A stretch of DNA of 64,000 nt from Leuctra nigra (taxonomy: Eukaryota > Arthropoda > Insecta > Plecoptera > Leuctridae): assembly GCA_934045905.1 (NCBI GenBank), contig OW203769.1, positions 20,739,705 to 20,803,704 on the forward strand. The letters run 5' to 3'. The notes below the pieces were generated by a model, which saw only the letters and a program-made list of their open reading frames with translations, was not told the DNA's origin and did not search any database. This document shows positions 50,301 to 60,122 of the stretch, one piece after another. The position numbers were made by a program, and so were the translations under genes. Position 1 is the first letter of the stretch. Every line of letters starts with the position of its first letter.

Positions 50301-52655
50301 ATAAATACATTTATCTGTGAATTGAACGAAGTGCAGAAGATAGTGTCTGTAGAAATAGAATATTTTCCCCGGGGGGCATGCCCCCCCCTCTATGCCTGTG
50401 GATTCAACACTGTTTCTTGTGACGAACATAATGGCAATTGGTAGAAGATATAAAAAAACACTCCGTGTAAAAATACCAGCCAAGTCTCTTCAACTTAAAA
50501 AAAATTGAATAAATCTAAAAATTCAGCACTTAAAAGTAGTGATATCAAAAAATTGGCCAAGTCAAAACTTTTCAAAAAATACTTGGCGCATCGTGCATAT
50601 AAATAGTAAAGAAGTAGGCCGGAAATCAAATATACTCATCTATACATAAAATATATCTATCCCTAGAAAAACGATGCGCCAAGTATTTTTTGAAAAGTTT
50701 TGACTTGGCCAATTTTTTGATATCACTACTTTTCAGTGCTGAATTTTTAGATTTATTCAATTTTTTTTAAGTTTATGAGACTTGGCTGGTATTCTTACAC
50801 GGAGTTTTTTTTTATTAGGATATCACTCCTTTTTTTAGTTCATTCTTACAACTTGTGACATATATTGTTGCACCAAAGACTATAATTCCTTTAAAAAATA
50901 CGCCTTTGTGATTTGGTTGCTAAGAAAAGTTGTACTTGTTACTATGTATATGCTTTAAATAATATGCTATGAAGTATAGCGAAAGTTTTGTTCCAATCGG
51001 TCCAGCCGTTCTCGAGATATGGCATCACTTCCGGTTTTCAAAATGGCGGCTGACTTCACTGCCACCTAAAATTTGTATCTATATATTTTATGCAACATAA
51101 TAAGCCTTCTGAATATGTAGTTATTATTATAAGAAATGATTTTAGTCAGATTTGGCATTTTTATGACGTCATTTCCGGTTTTGGTAATAGTTCATTTCTA
51201 TCGCGACTATTGATATTTCATAAAGAAGACCGTCCGAATCGTTTGGCGCTAGTTTCGTCCCGATAGGTCCATCCGTTTTTAAGATGTAACGTCACTTCCG
51301 GTTTCAAAATGGCGGCACAAAAAATTCGTAGGGGCAAGGTATCATCAGACGCCAAAAGTGCATATGTAGTAAATATTTCAGATCGATCGGTTAAGCCGTT
51401 TAGGCTGTGGCGGTGATAGCAACGTTTCTTGATATCATCAGAATCAGAATCAGAAAGTGGTGTAATTTTACGTATTTCACAGCCCTCTAGCTCGCAAATG
51501 GCATAACCTATTATTTCCAAATTTGGTATATGTAGTGGGGTGGGCCATAGCTCGAAATTAAGATATTTCGCAACAATGTGAGTTTGTCCAATTTTGAGAT
51601 CCAGCAGGCCGAAAATGCCATGTTGTTGCTTACAGTAAAAGGGTTTGGTCTGCTCCTCAGTTTATTAAGCCCCATTTACACGGTAAAATTTCCTGTAAAA
51701 TCTTTTATAAAATCTTTTCGTAAAAGAAATTTTACCGTGTAAACAAGCCAATTTGATGGTAAATCTTCGTAAAATGTTTTGTAAAAGGGTTGTGTAAAAC
51801 CTTTTATGATATAAAACATGTTCTATTTCTGTAAAAGATTTTACGAAAAGATTTTACGAAAAGATTTTATACAAGATTTGACAGGAAATTTTACCGTGTA
51901 AATGGGGCTTTAGGCATTTACGGTATGTTGAGTGACTGTGAGTGTACGGTACGACTTGGCTGGGTGGAGCGACCGCTCCACTAGATGAACTTTTGCAGTT
52001 CGTCATGGGGTAATAATAATTAGTATTCAAACTCACTTGAATTGTTGAGTGTTCCTCCTATTTTTAAAAGTTATGTTGAACAAGGGACACACTGTCAAGT
52101 TATGCTCTCCGCTTTTTCGATCAAGACCGAATATCAGAGATGCCAGTAAGGTCACATGACAATGACAGCTGTCAGACAATGGAATCTGCTCTTCACTCGG
52201 CTCTCTGCTTTAACTTGACAGTGTGTCTGAGTTTTAGTGTGAAGAAATATCTCAGCAACACTTCACCATATAAAAGAAAGAAGAAGATAATATACCAGGA
52301 ACCAACTAGTAAGTCACAAATATTTTGAACAGAAAACAGAAACGACAGGCCATATATGGTCATGGTATGTCGGCTTCTCGCGTGAGTCATCGGGTCTCAT
52401 GGTGGGGGGCTGACGGCAGAGAAGGCAGCAGTGGTAACGGAACTCGTCAGTCTTGCTTGACAAAGTCGATCGAACGCATCGACGAAATATTGCAGACTCT
52501 TTTTATTTTATATTTGACAATACCAGTGTTTCTGTTCAAAATATTTGTGACTTACTACTTCACCATATCTCGCGTTCTGTTGTCTTTCACTTACACTGTA
52601 CTTCGTTCCAGGATTCACGTACCTGACATCTGACTCCACATTCAACTGCTCATAA
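47382..52655 (+). CDS. Secreted Kazal-like peptide (3 exons)
   Basis: Exons: 47382-47458, 49426-49577 and 52612-52655, phases 2 and 1, GT-AG, 90 aa. Residues 1-21 (MKLILVTVCLSLALLAQLVES) are a signal peptide. The mature part has 8 Cys (27, 36, 42, 48, 63, 70, 71, 89) and the Kazal-type core VCASVLICAVNGMGQKRIFG (about 41-60), matching C-x-A-x-x-x-x-C-A-x-x-G and R-x-F-G. Exon 3 (RFTYLTSDSTFNCS) supplies the last Cys expected of the fold; it was chosen for its strong acceptor ttcgttccag and matching phase. Kazal domains usually inhibit serine proteases, and related short insect peptides occur in saliva and haemolymph. Whether this one inhibits a protease is unknown. AATAAA at 52760 supports the 3' end. 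Intron 1 ends in a 20-copy array of the exon 2 acceptor region. Confidence 0.8.
48125..49490 (+). repeat. Tandem array of the exon 2 acceptor, 21 copies
   Basis: The ~65-bp unit is tgtgttgtgtttctag followed by atgcgccaatgctgggtccg, acccggactgcag and gtctgacctggtctgc. It contains the pyrimidine tract, the AG acceptor and the first 49 bases of Kazal exon 2. I count 21 acceptor-like junctions; the last, at 49425/49426, is the one joined to the full exon. Variants include tttccag, gcgtcagcgcgg, a shorter unit near 48648 and small cagg duplications near 48930 and 49195. Long open frames on minus and plus in the array are artefacts. Confidence 0.95.
50461..50804. mobile_element. Foldback element with 134-bp arms
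   Basis: Arms at 50461-50594 and 50671-50804 are near-perfect reverse complements around a 76-bp spacer. The outer end is ctccgtgtaaaaataccagc followed by caagtctc; the inner end is acttggcgcatcgt. It lies in intron 2 of the Kazal-like gene and shares motifs with 28738-29472. Confidence 0.9.
50990..51330. repeat. Diverged tandem repeat with cacttccggttt motif
   Basis: Two related blocks (about 50995-51060 and 51260-51320) share cggtccagccgtt-like words and cacttccggtttcaaaatgg. Parts resemble the generic gatcggttaagccgtt words seen at 51390. A decayed interspersed repeat in intron 2 of the Kazal-like gene. Confidence 0.55.
51668..51909. mobile_element. MITE with AGCCCCATTTACACGG ends, TTA target site
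   Basis: It starts agccccatttacacggtaaa and ends tttaccgtgtaaatggggct, flanked on both sides by TTA. The interior repeats aaaatcttttacgaaaaga-like words in both orientations. TTA duplication suggests the PIF/Harbinger group. Confidence 0.8.
52085..52230. mobile_element. Short MITE-like inverted repeat
   Basis: The left end gacacactgtcaagttatgc and the right end ctttaacttgacagtgtgtc are inverted. Further right another inverted pair (gtcacaaatattttgaacag near 52313 and ctgttcaaaatatttgtgac near 52532) encloses 52313-52551. Both are in the last intron of the Kazal-like gene; end points are approximate. Confidence 0.55.
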
Positions 52656-52759
52656 AGCCGAGAGAACAAGATGGCGGCTCACTTGCAGCAATACGAAGAG
52701 ATTTGGACCTTACGTGGAGAAATGGAATTCTTTTGATTTGAGGAATTCGTTACATTTTT

Positions 52760-52765
52760 AATAAA
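52760..52765 (+). terminator. polyA signal of the Kazal-like gene
   Basis: AATAAA 105 nt after the stop codon at 52655. Confidence 0.6.
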
Positions 52766-53639
52766 GAGGTACTTTCTCAAAATTTAAATGTTTATAATAC
52801 ACTTATTTTGTAAAATGTTGATAATATAGTTAAAGCCTCTTGGTCAAATAAAATTACTAACATTAATTTCTTGCTTATTGTCGTACTTCAAACATTTTTA
52901 ATGGAACAAATAATACGAAATATAAAAATTTTCTCCTTGTATTTATTATGAATTCACTCTCATACTTCATTCAAAAATGGGCTTTTACCCTATAGTGCTC
53001 TTAATTGAAGAGTAGGTATTCGTAATAGCTCAAAAAATTATATGCCAGCAATCATAATAAACATCTTTAAATAATGATGATGATAAAAAAAATATGAAAT
53101 AAACGTGTAATTTTATTAAAGTTTCGTAATACAAAAATGACAAAATATAAAATAAAATTTATCGCAAAAGCACAATATCTGTAAAAAATAACATACCTAC
53201 ATAATTATAAAATAATACAATTTTTAATTCACGTAAAAATTATCATTTATCTAACTGTACCAAAGAAATTACAACTAATTCGCAACTAAAATGTCGATAT
53301 AAAAAAATATAAAACACAGCGGGACGCTCCATCAACCCCAGGAAGTAAAGGTGCAGAAAAGAAAGCAATTTCTACAACCCGACAAGAGAATTCTACAGAT
53401 CGCAATACTCAGTAGCTGACATCGAGGTTATTGGACTTATGATAGGCGCTTCAAGGAACGATTCCTGATTTATTCTTATTCTTATTGTAAACGTTTTAAT
53501 TTAAGCAAGTCACACGAAACATTACGAAACATTTCAATTTCTGTACTAAAATAAAATTAAAAAATTATAAATTATAAATTATAAAAAATATTATAAAATT
53601 ATAAATTAATTTTGGTTAAAATTGAAAAAAAATCTTTCA
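52766..53639. other. AT-rich intergenic sequence
   Basis: Very AT-rich, nothing recognised apart from simple aaattataaa repeats near 53560-53610. Confidence 0.5.
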
Positions 53640-54226
53640 TATGATTTTTAAAATTTAAACTAGAACCGATTGAGCGATCAACTTAAAACTTCGCGTGGTC
53701 ATTGGTACCAACATTATCTGTATTTTTGACAATTTTCAGACTTATCTGTGTTTAAATCCAAACGTTATTGACATTTTACGGACATTTTGCGTGTTGGCTG
53801 TCAAATTACTCAAAAATGTTGATCACGGCTACTTCGACTCTTTATAGTTCCAAGGTAGTTAGAGCAGAAACTTTCAAACGTATGAAACTGATATGACCGT
53901 TTAACAGATCGTCTAATATTGTGTAAGTACACACACTTTTATCATATGAGTGGTCCCAGGTATATATTTTTTTTAAATAGATCCTAGGATTTTTGAATAT
54001 TAACAAGGAACATTTTTATCATAAAGGTTCAATCGATCAACTTAAACCTTTGCATGGTTATTGGGACTATTACTTCAGGAATATTTGGAGATTTTTATAC
54101 TACAAGTCTGACGAATTTCAAGAATTATTGGTTTTTAATGATATTTTCGATATACATAATTTCGGTTCGAGGTGTTGCGCATGTCCGTGCTCGCTCATCA
54201 ACGCGTTACACAGAGCGTTTTCCTAG
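53640..54226 (+). mobile_element. Helitron-like element, 5'-truncated copy
   Basis: It matches the 3' half of the GAGCGAGCG family and ends cagagcgttttcctag before T, but the gagcgagcg start is missing. A fuller copy begins 28 bp further on. Confidence 0.65.
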
Positions 54227-54253
54227 TAGTCTTAATATCGTTATTGTTTTCAT

Positions 54254-55104
54254 TGAGCGAGCGTAGCGTGCGTCACCACGGTACTCTTATGGCACTTTCT
54301 CTCTGGGGTGTTTTTTTTTGTCTGCAATGCCCAGGTCAAACCGCACAACCAATCGAGCTGAAATTTTGCACACATACAAACGTAATCAATGCGGTCTCTG
54401 GAATCGTTTTTGAACGGAATCATGAGATTGGTTAAAATGTTAGAAAAATTATCTTTCGATTGGTTGGTTCGATCAATTTAAAATTTAGCAAGTCATTGCA
54501 ACCAACATTGTACCTTACCATAAAAAGTTTCAGCCAAATCCTCCTATTGGTTGAAATTTAAAAAAATCTTTTATGTGCTTTTTGAAATTTAAAGTAAGAC
54601 CGGTTGTCCGATCAACTAAAAACTTTGCATGGTCATTGGGACCAACATTATCTGTATTTTTGACTATTTTCAGACTAATATGTGTTTTAATCAAAAATTT
54701 ATTGACATTTTACGGCCATTTTGCGTGTGGCTGTCAAATTTCTCGAAAATATTTGATCACGGCTACTTCGACTCTTTATAGTTCCAAGGTAGTTAGAGCA
54801 GAAACTTTCAAACAGATTGATCTGATATTGTGTGTACACACTAATATCATAGGTATGAGTGGTCCCAGGATGTTTTTTGAACGAATTCTGTGATTTTTTA
54901 AAATTAACAAGGAACCGTTCAATCATAGATCAACCTAAAACTTTGTATGGTTATTGGGACCAATATGTTTGGAATTTTTTGAGATTTTTTTACAAGTCTG
55001 TGACGAAATGACTTAATGACATTTTCGATAGACAGAATTTCGGTTCGAGGTGTTGCGCGTATCCGTGCTCGCTCATCAACGCGTTACACGGAGCGTTTTC
55101 CTAG
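54254..55104 (+). mobile_element. Helitron-like element, copy 2
   Basis: It starts attgagcgagcgtagcgtgc and ends ggagcgttttcctag before T. It is internally shorter than copy 1 and diverged from it. It carries the 3' hairpin near CTAG and has no long frame. Confidence 0.65.
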
Positions 55105-56377
55105 TAATAAAAATATTAATAAATACATGTTTTAATTTTTTTTTAAAAAGTTGTTTGTTTTGGTGATGAGGTCATTAGCTGATAGTATGAGCGAATGACT
55201 TTAAGCCAGGTGCAAATAGTAACCCATTTTCATCACATAGGTCTCATGTCACTGGTCTGGTCTGTATAAGGAAACACTACACGCTGTGATGTGTTATTAT
55301 GAGCTCTTAGTTAAACTGAACTTATGGAAACTAGATCATTTGCAAGAAAATAAAGTGAAAAACAAATGGTAGGTAATGCTATGTTCATAACATAAAAGTT
55401 ATAAAACTTTGATTCCCTAGGACTATAAATTGATTCTGATGTATGAGAGATATTTATAACTATTTACGACCATTCACTACAAAATCTGTTAATTAGTCGC
55501 TTTAAAATTCAAAAAATAAAATTTAAATAAGTCCTACAATAAAACCAAATATGATAATGATGTACATTTTGGTTTATAATAGGGTAAAGCGGTTAGATGC
55601 TCACATTTTCAAAGATTCGATGAAACTTTCGAATTAAATGTGCGATTTGATTCAAATTTATCTTTCGTGTTTATTAACCTTTTAACGATGCCCAGATTTT
55701 TCACAAAAATTTACAGAGATTTTTTTTTAAATGTCTACTTTTTGGTAATTTTGCATCCACGAAGAAAAATGTTGACATGTAATGTTTTTATGTTTTGTAG
55801 CTCAGACGTTATTATCAATATATGAAATTGATGTAAGAGCATCTCTATGACAGAGCATCTCAATTTGCAAAATCTCATGTGATGGATGAGAATCTCAATC
55901 CCATTTCTCTTGGACCAAATTTCAGATCGATTGGTTGAACGGTTTGACCGCAGGCAAAAACACAAAGAGACAACCAACCAAACAAGCAAGCAAGCAAACA
56001 AACAAAGAAACAAACAAACAAACAAACACGAGAGAAAGTTCCATAACGAGTAGACTTGTATTGAGGTTTTGTACAAAATGATCCAGAATGACTAGAACGA
56101 ATTGTAAAACTAAATAGGACGTTGTAAACGTTGTGACATTGAAGAGGGAAGTCTCTTGAAATTTTATTCTAGTTAATTTGTAAATATCAACACAAATAAC
56201 ACTGACAAACACACTTATAACCAGCAAAATTTAAAATTTTCATTCATAAAAATCAAATTCAAATATCATTGGATATTTTGGCGGGAAAAACGGCAGGCAA
56301 CGAGAATCAGGATTGTGATGTCATTTCCAAGTCTCCAACAATGTGTTACCATGGTGATTCCTTTGTTGCCATGGTAA
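55105..56377. other. Intergenic sequence with simple repeats
   Basis: About 55200-55375 is a diverged copy of the repeat at 44135-44335. An aaac/aagc tetranucleotide tract lies at about 55970-56030. The block 56263-56377 (tttccaagtctccaacaatg, then two accatgg words) is the family also seen at 29.9 and 30.7 kb and abuts the next Helitron-like copy. No gene seen. Confidence 0.45.
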
Positions 56378-57691
56378 TTGAGCGAGCGTAGCGAGCGTCA
56401 CCACGGTACTCTTATGGCACTTTCTCTGTGTGTTTGTTTTTTTGTTTTTTTGTCTGCACTGCCCAGATCAAACCACACAACCAATCGATCTGAAATTTTG
56501 CACACGTACTAACGTAATCTATGCGGGCTCTGGGATCGTTTTTAAAAGAGATCCTGTGATTGGTTCAAATTTTAAAAAAATTATCTTTCGATTGGTTGGT
56601 CCGTTCAATTTGAAATTTTGAGAAGTCATTACGACCAACATTTTGCCCAATCAAACAAAATTTCATTCAAATCCTCCCATTGGTTAAAATTAAAAAAAAT
56701 ATTTCATGTGTTTTTGAAATTTAAACTAGAACCGTATGACCGATCAACTTAAAACTTTGCATGGTCATTGGGACCAACATTATCTGTATTTTTTACTACT
56801 TTCAGACTAATCTGTGTTTAAATCCAAAAGTAATTGACATTTTACGGACATTTTGCGTGTTAGTTGTCAAATTTCTCGAAAATGTTGATCACGGCTACTT
56901 TGACTCTTCAGTTCTAATCCAAGGTAGTTGAGCAAAAACTTTTAAACGCATATGAAACTAATAATGACCGTTCAACAGATCGATCTGATATTGTGTACAC
57001 ACACTTATATCATATGAGTGGTCCCAGGTATATTTTTTAAAAGAGATTCTGTGATTTTTTAATATTTACTGGGAACGTAGTTCAATTATAAAGGTTCAAT
57101 CGATCAACTTAAAACTTTGCATGGTTATTCGCGTTTTCGAGCAAAGGGGGCACACTCTAGTGTGAGAAATTATAAGTGCTGTAGAAGTAATCGTTTTCGT
57201 TTCGGCCACTGCCGCCATTTTTATTGATGTTGGCAATGTCAATGTCATTTTAATCAGAAAATCAGTACCTACCTACTTATTATCTTCGGAAATGAACCAC
57301 AATAGTAAAGAATCTGATGGAAAACATTAATTGAAGTCTAATCACTACTCACAAGTTATTCCACTTCACTCACACTTCGATTCCGCACAAAGCGGCCATG
57401 ACACCAAACCAACGTCAACAACAACAAACCAATGCGCGTAACCATGACAATTGCGTGTCGCGGTTGTTATAGACGCATTGTCAGTGCTGGTCAGTGCTGC
57501 CATCTGGTCAGCCCGAAAACGCGAATTGGGACTAATATTTGAGTGATATTTGGAGATTTTTAAACAAGTCTGTGAAAAATTCAAGAATTATTGGCTTTTA
57601 ATGATATTTTCGATAGACGCAGAATTTCGGTTCGAGGTGTTGCGCGTATCCGTGCTCGCTCATCAACGCGTTTCACAGAGCGTTTTCCTAG
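56378..57691 (+). mobile_element. Helitron-like element, copy 3, with nested MITE
   Basis: It starts attgagcgagcgtagcgagc and ends gagcgttttcctag before T. The interior aligns with copies 1 and 2 but is interrupted at about 57129-57527 by a second element. Confidence 0.65.
57129..57527. mobile_element. MITE nested in the Helitron-like copy
   Basis: The ends are tcgcgttttcg and cgaaaacgcga. Comparison with the other copies, which read ggttattgggacc here, shows the insertion site directly and indicates a short AT-type duplication. No coding frame recognised. Confidence 0.7.
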
Positions 57692-57908
57692 TATAGCTAA
57701 TTGTGATGTCTTTGTCTTAAAATTGCAAGAAATATATCAATCTTTGTAAATTAATTCCTTGAAAACTATTCATCTCACAACAAAAATAATACCATATATG
57801 TATTCAGCAACATCTCAACATTATTAAAACAAATATTATTCTGAAATCTAATTTTAATGAGACTTCCCTATTACCTAAGATTTCAATTTCCGTGGTATCA
57901 GATGTGTA

Positions 57909-57958
57909 GGTATTTCCAACACTGTCGTAAATCTCATCAGTTTTCCTCCTTCGTATCT
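57909..57958 (+). promoter_or_regulatory. Diverged copy of the Kazal gene promoter
   Basis: ggtatttccaacactgtcgt and cagttttcctcct match 47291-47332 directly upstream of the Kazal TATA box. The TATA box itself is changed here (tcgtatctt). A CT microsatellite and gap follow, so any linked gene is not visible. Confidence 0.4.
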
Positions 57959-57972
57959 TGCGTGTATCATGT

Positions 57973-58100
<128 letters not shown>

Positions 58101-58300
58101 NNNNNNNNNNNNNNNNNNNNNNNNNNNNNNNNNNNNNNNNNNNNNNNNNNNNNNNNNNNNNNNNNNNNNNNNNNNNNNNNNNNNNNNNNNNNNNNNNNNN
58201 NNNNNNNNNNNNNNNNNNNNNNNNNNNNNNNNNNNNNNNNNNNNNNNNNNNNNNNNNNNNNNNNNNNNNNNNNNNNNNNNNNNNNNNNNNNNNNNNNNNN
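58101..58300. other. Scaffold gap (200 N)
   Basis: Exactly 200 N, same size as the other gap. Confidence 0.95.
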
Positions 58301-58502
58301 TTAATAATTACATTGGTAAAAGATATTGATAAAAATCGATTAAAAAACTCTTCAAGGCCACGCTCACTACTCAGCCCTCTTAATTTTTCTTCACTGTTTT
58401 TACGAAATAACTGTTATTGCATTTCAATGTGTAATTAATAAGTATTGATTCTTCGAATATTGTAAAACAACCCGCATATTATTAATTGTTTTGTCGCATT
58501 AG

Positions 58503-59851
58503 TTGAGCGAGTTGGAGTGTTTGGGCTGCGCATGCGTGCTGACCGAGTGCGTGGATCAGCTGCGCATCCTGTCCTGCGCGAACAGCAGTCCGCGCAGCGT
58601 TGATCCTGCGCACGCGAGTCTGCAAGACCGACTGAGCAGCGAGGTCCAGAAGAGTGCAACTTCCTCTCACCAGAGGCCACTGGGATCAGAGACACTTGAG
58701 AAACTCAGCGCAGATCGGTAGGATGGTGTGACATTTACAGCCCGGGCCTCACAACCCGCGCCGCCGAGAGACTGATAACAGGTGGAGGGAGGTCGTCACA
58801 CTAAGCCCCAAACACCCCAGTCTCTCCAGCCCAACGGCAGCAACTATAGCAAGCCAGACAAACGGTCACCCGTCCCATCAAAGGCCTCTTTCATGAGCGT
58901 CTGCAGGATTTCAGCAGGGGTGTGGGGGGGGGGGGGGGGGGAGCAAGGCAAGGAAAACAATCTTCTTCGGGTTAAGAAGCGTGCTGGCCAGCAGGGCATT
59001 TTTTGGATTTTGTACACTTAGAAATCAATTTTGAGACGTTATAGCTTAAAATATTCAATATTTTTTAAAATTTTGCATTTTGGGTTGGTGGAGGGAAATG
59101 CCCCCACAATGCCCCACAGGACACTTTTTGTTTTTTTGGCACTGAAATGAGTTTTTTGTTTACAAAAGGAACTTACGTAAATCACCACAAAAAATAGGTT
59201 TTCCAAGGGGGGGGGGGGGGGTCAAGCCCCCCCCCCCCCCCCCCCTGTGGTCCATGGCCCATGGCATCTTTCTATGTTGCATATTAACCTCGAATACCTT
59301 ATTATCGAATACAGCATCAGTTTGTGTTCTCAATACATCTACACACTGCTGTACCATACCTTCAGCAGAACTAAACTATCTCTACAATATCTCCGGAGTT
59401 TCAAAATTATAGTACATTTAAAAGAATATCTTCTCATGAATCTCTTTCGACAAGGTAGTTAATTAATAATGACACGTGTAGGTTATATGGCAGCCAGTAC
59501 TAAAAGCGTGCCCCACTCTGCGCTGCCAGTGCTGTTCGTAGGGATTCTAGTGGCTGACTTGCATGTATATCATACAGCGTGGTATGACAGAGTGATGATT
59601 TCCTGCGCAGACTCTTCCTGGAGCAGATCCTCTCGCGCACGATCACCGAGCTGACGACGCTTAGCAGTTTCTCCTCGCTGACATCCGCCGTGGTCCATGA
59701 GCAGCAGATCTGCGCACGGGAGGCTGCGCTGCTGCGCGAGGAGCGGGAGAACTCGGCGCAGGTCGCGCGCCTGCGCACACAGCTGCGCGAGGAGCGACGA
59801 GAAGCGGCGGAGGCTGCGCACAGGGCGGACGAGGTCATCGCCAGGCAGAAG
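58503..59851 (+). CDS. IQCG: IQCG / DRC9, upstream exons
   Basis: Two exons: 58503-58717 (acceptor cgcattag, ending in phase 2 before GTAGGA) and 59611-59851 (acceptor ctgcgcag, ending in phase 0 before GTCAGG). They encode CACVLTECVDQLRIL and then RLFLEQILSRTITELTTLSSFSSL followed by a long Arg/Glu/Ala coiled coil (LREERENSAQVARLRTQLRE). This is the pattern of the middle of IQCG: a conserved helical block, then a coiled coil. The phase-0 end matches the exon at 63053 and at 33173. The N-terminal exons, roughly 100 aa by comparison with vertebrate IQCG, are missing and would lie at or before the gap. GC content is much higher than in the flanking introns. The donor of the second exon is contacted by a MITE at position +3. 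Confidence 0.8.
58880..59260. repeat. Interspersed repeat with G and C runs
   Basis: ctttcatgagcgtctgcagg, ggatttcagca, a G run, caatttttgagacg-type words and cccccacaatgccccacagg match the family at 15870-16265 in reverse. It ends in adjacent G and C runs (about 59207-59246). It lies in an IQCG intron. Confidence 0.6.
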
Positions 59852-59853
59852 GT

Positions 59854-59984
59854 CAGGGGTGCGATCACATAAATGAGAACTGTCTTGTCACGGTGACAAG
59901 CTTCTCATCTCAATGTTATTCACGGCCTTCTAGGGTCTTGTCACCGTGACAAGGAAGTTGTCATTTTATGTGATCGCACCCCTG
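59854..59984. mobile_element. Short foldback MITE at an IQCG splice donor
   Basis: It starts caggggtgcgatcacataaa and ends tttatgtgatcgcacccctg; inner arms share cttgtcacggtgacaag-like words. The left end begins two bases after the exon boundary, so it supplies the donor sequence from +3 on. No clear target duplication. Confidence 0.8.
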
Positions 59985-60122
59985 GAGCCATTGAGCATAC
60001 GGGTTGGGGGGGGGGGGGGTGATAGCTTCCACTATGTGTTACGTACTCCTATTGCTACATTCTAGTGGGTTAATTGGGGGGGATGTGGGGGGATGGGGAA
60101 TACATTGAAAGTTCCTTCCCCC

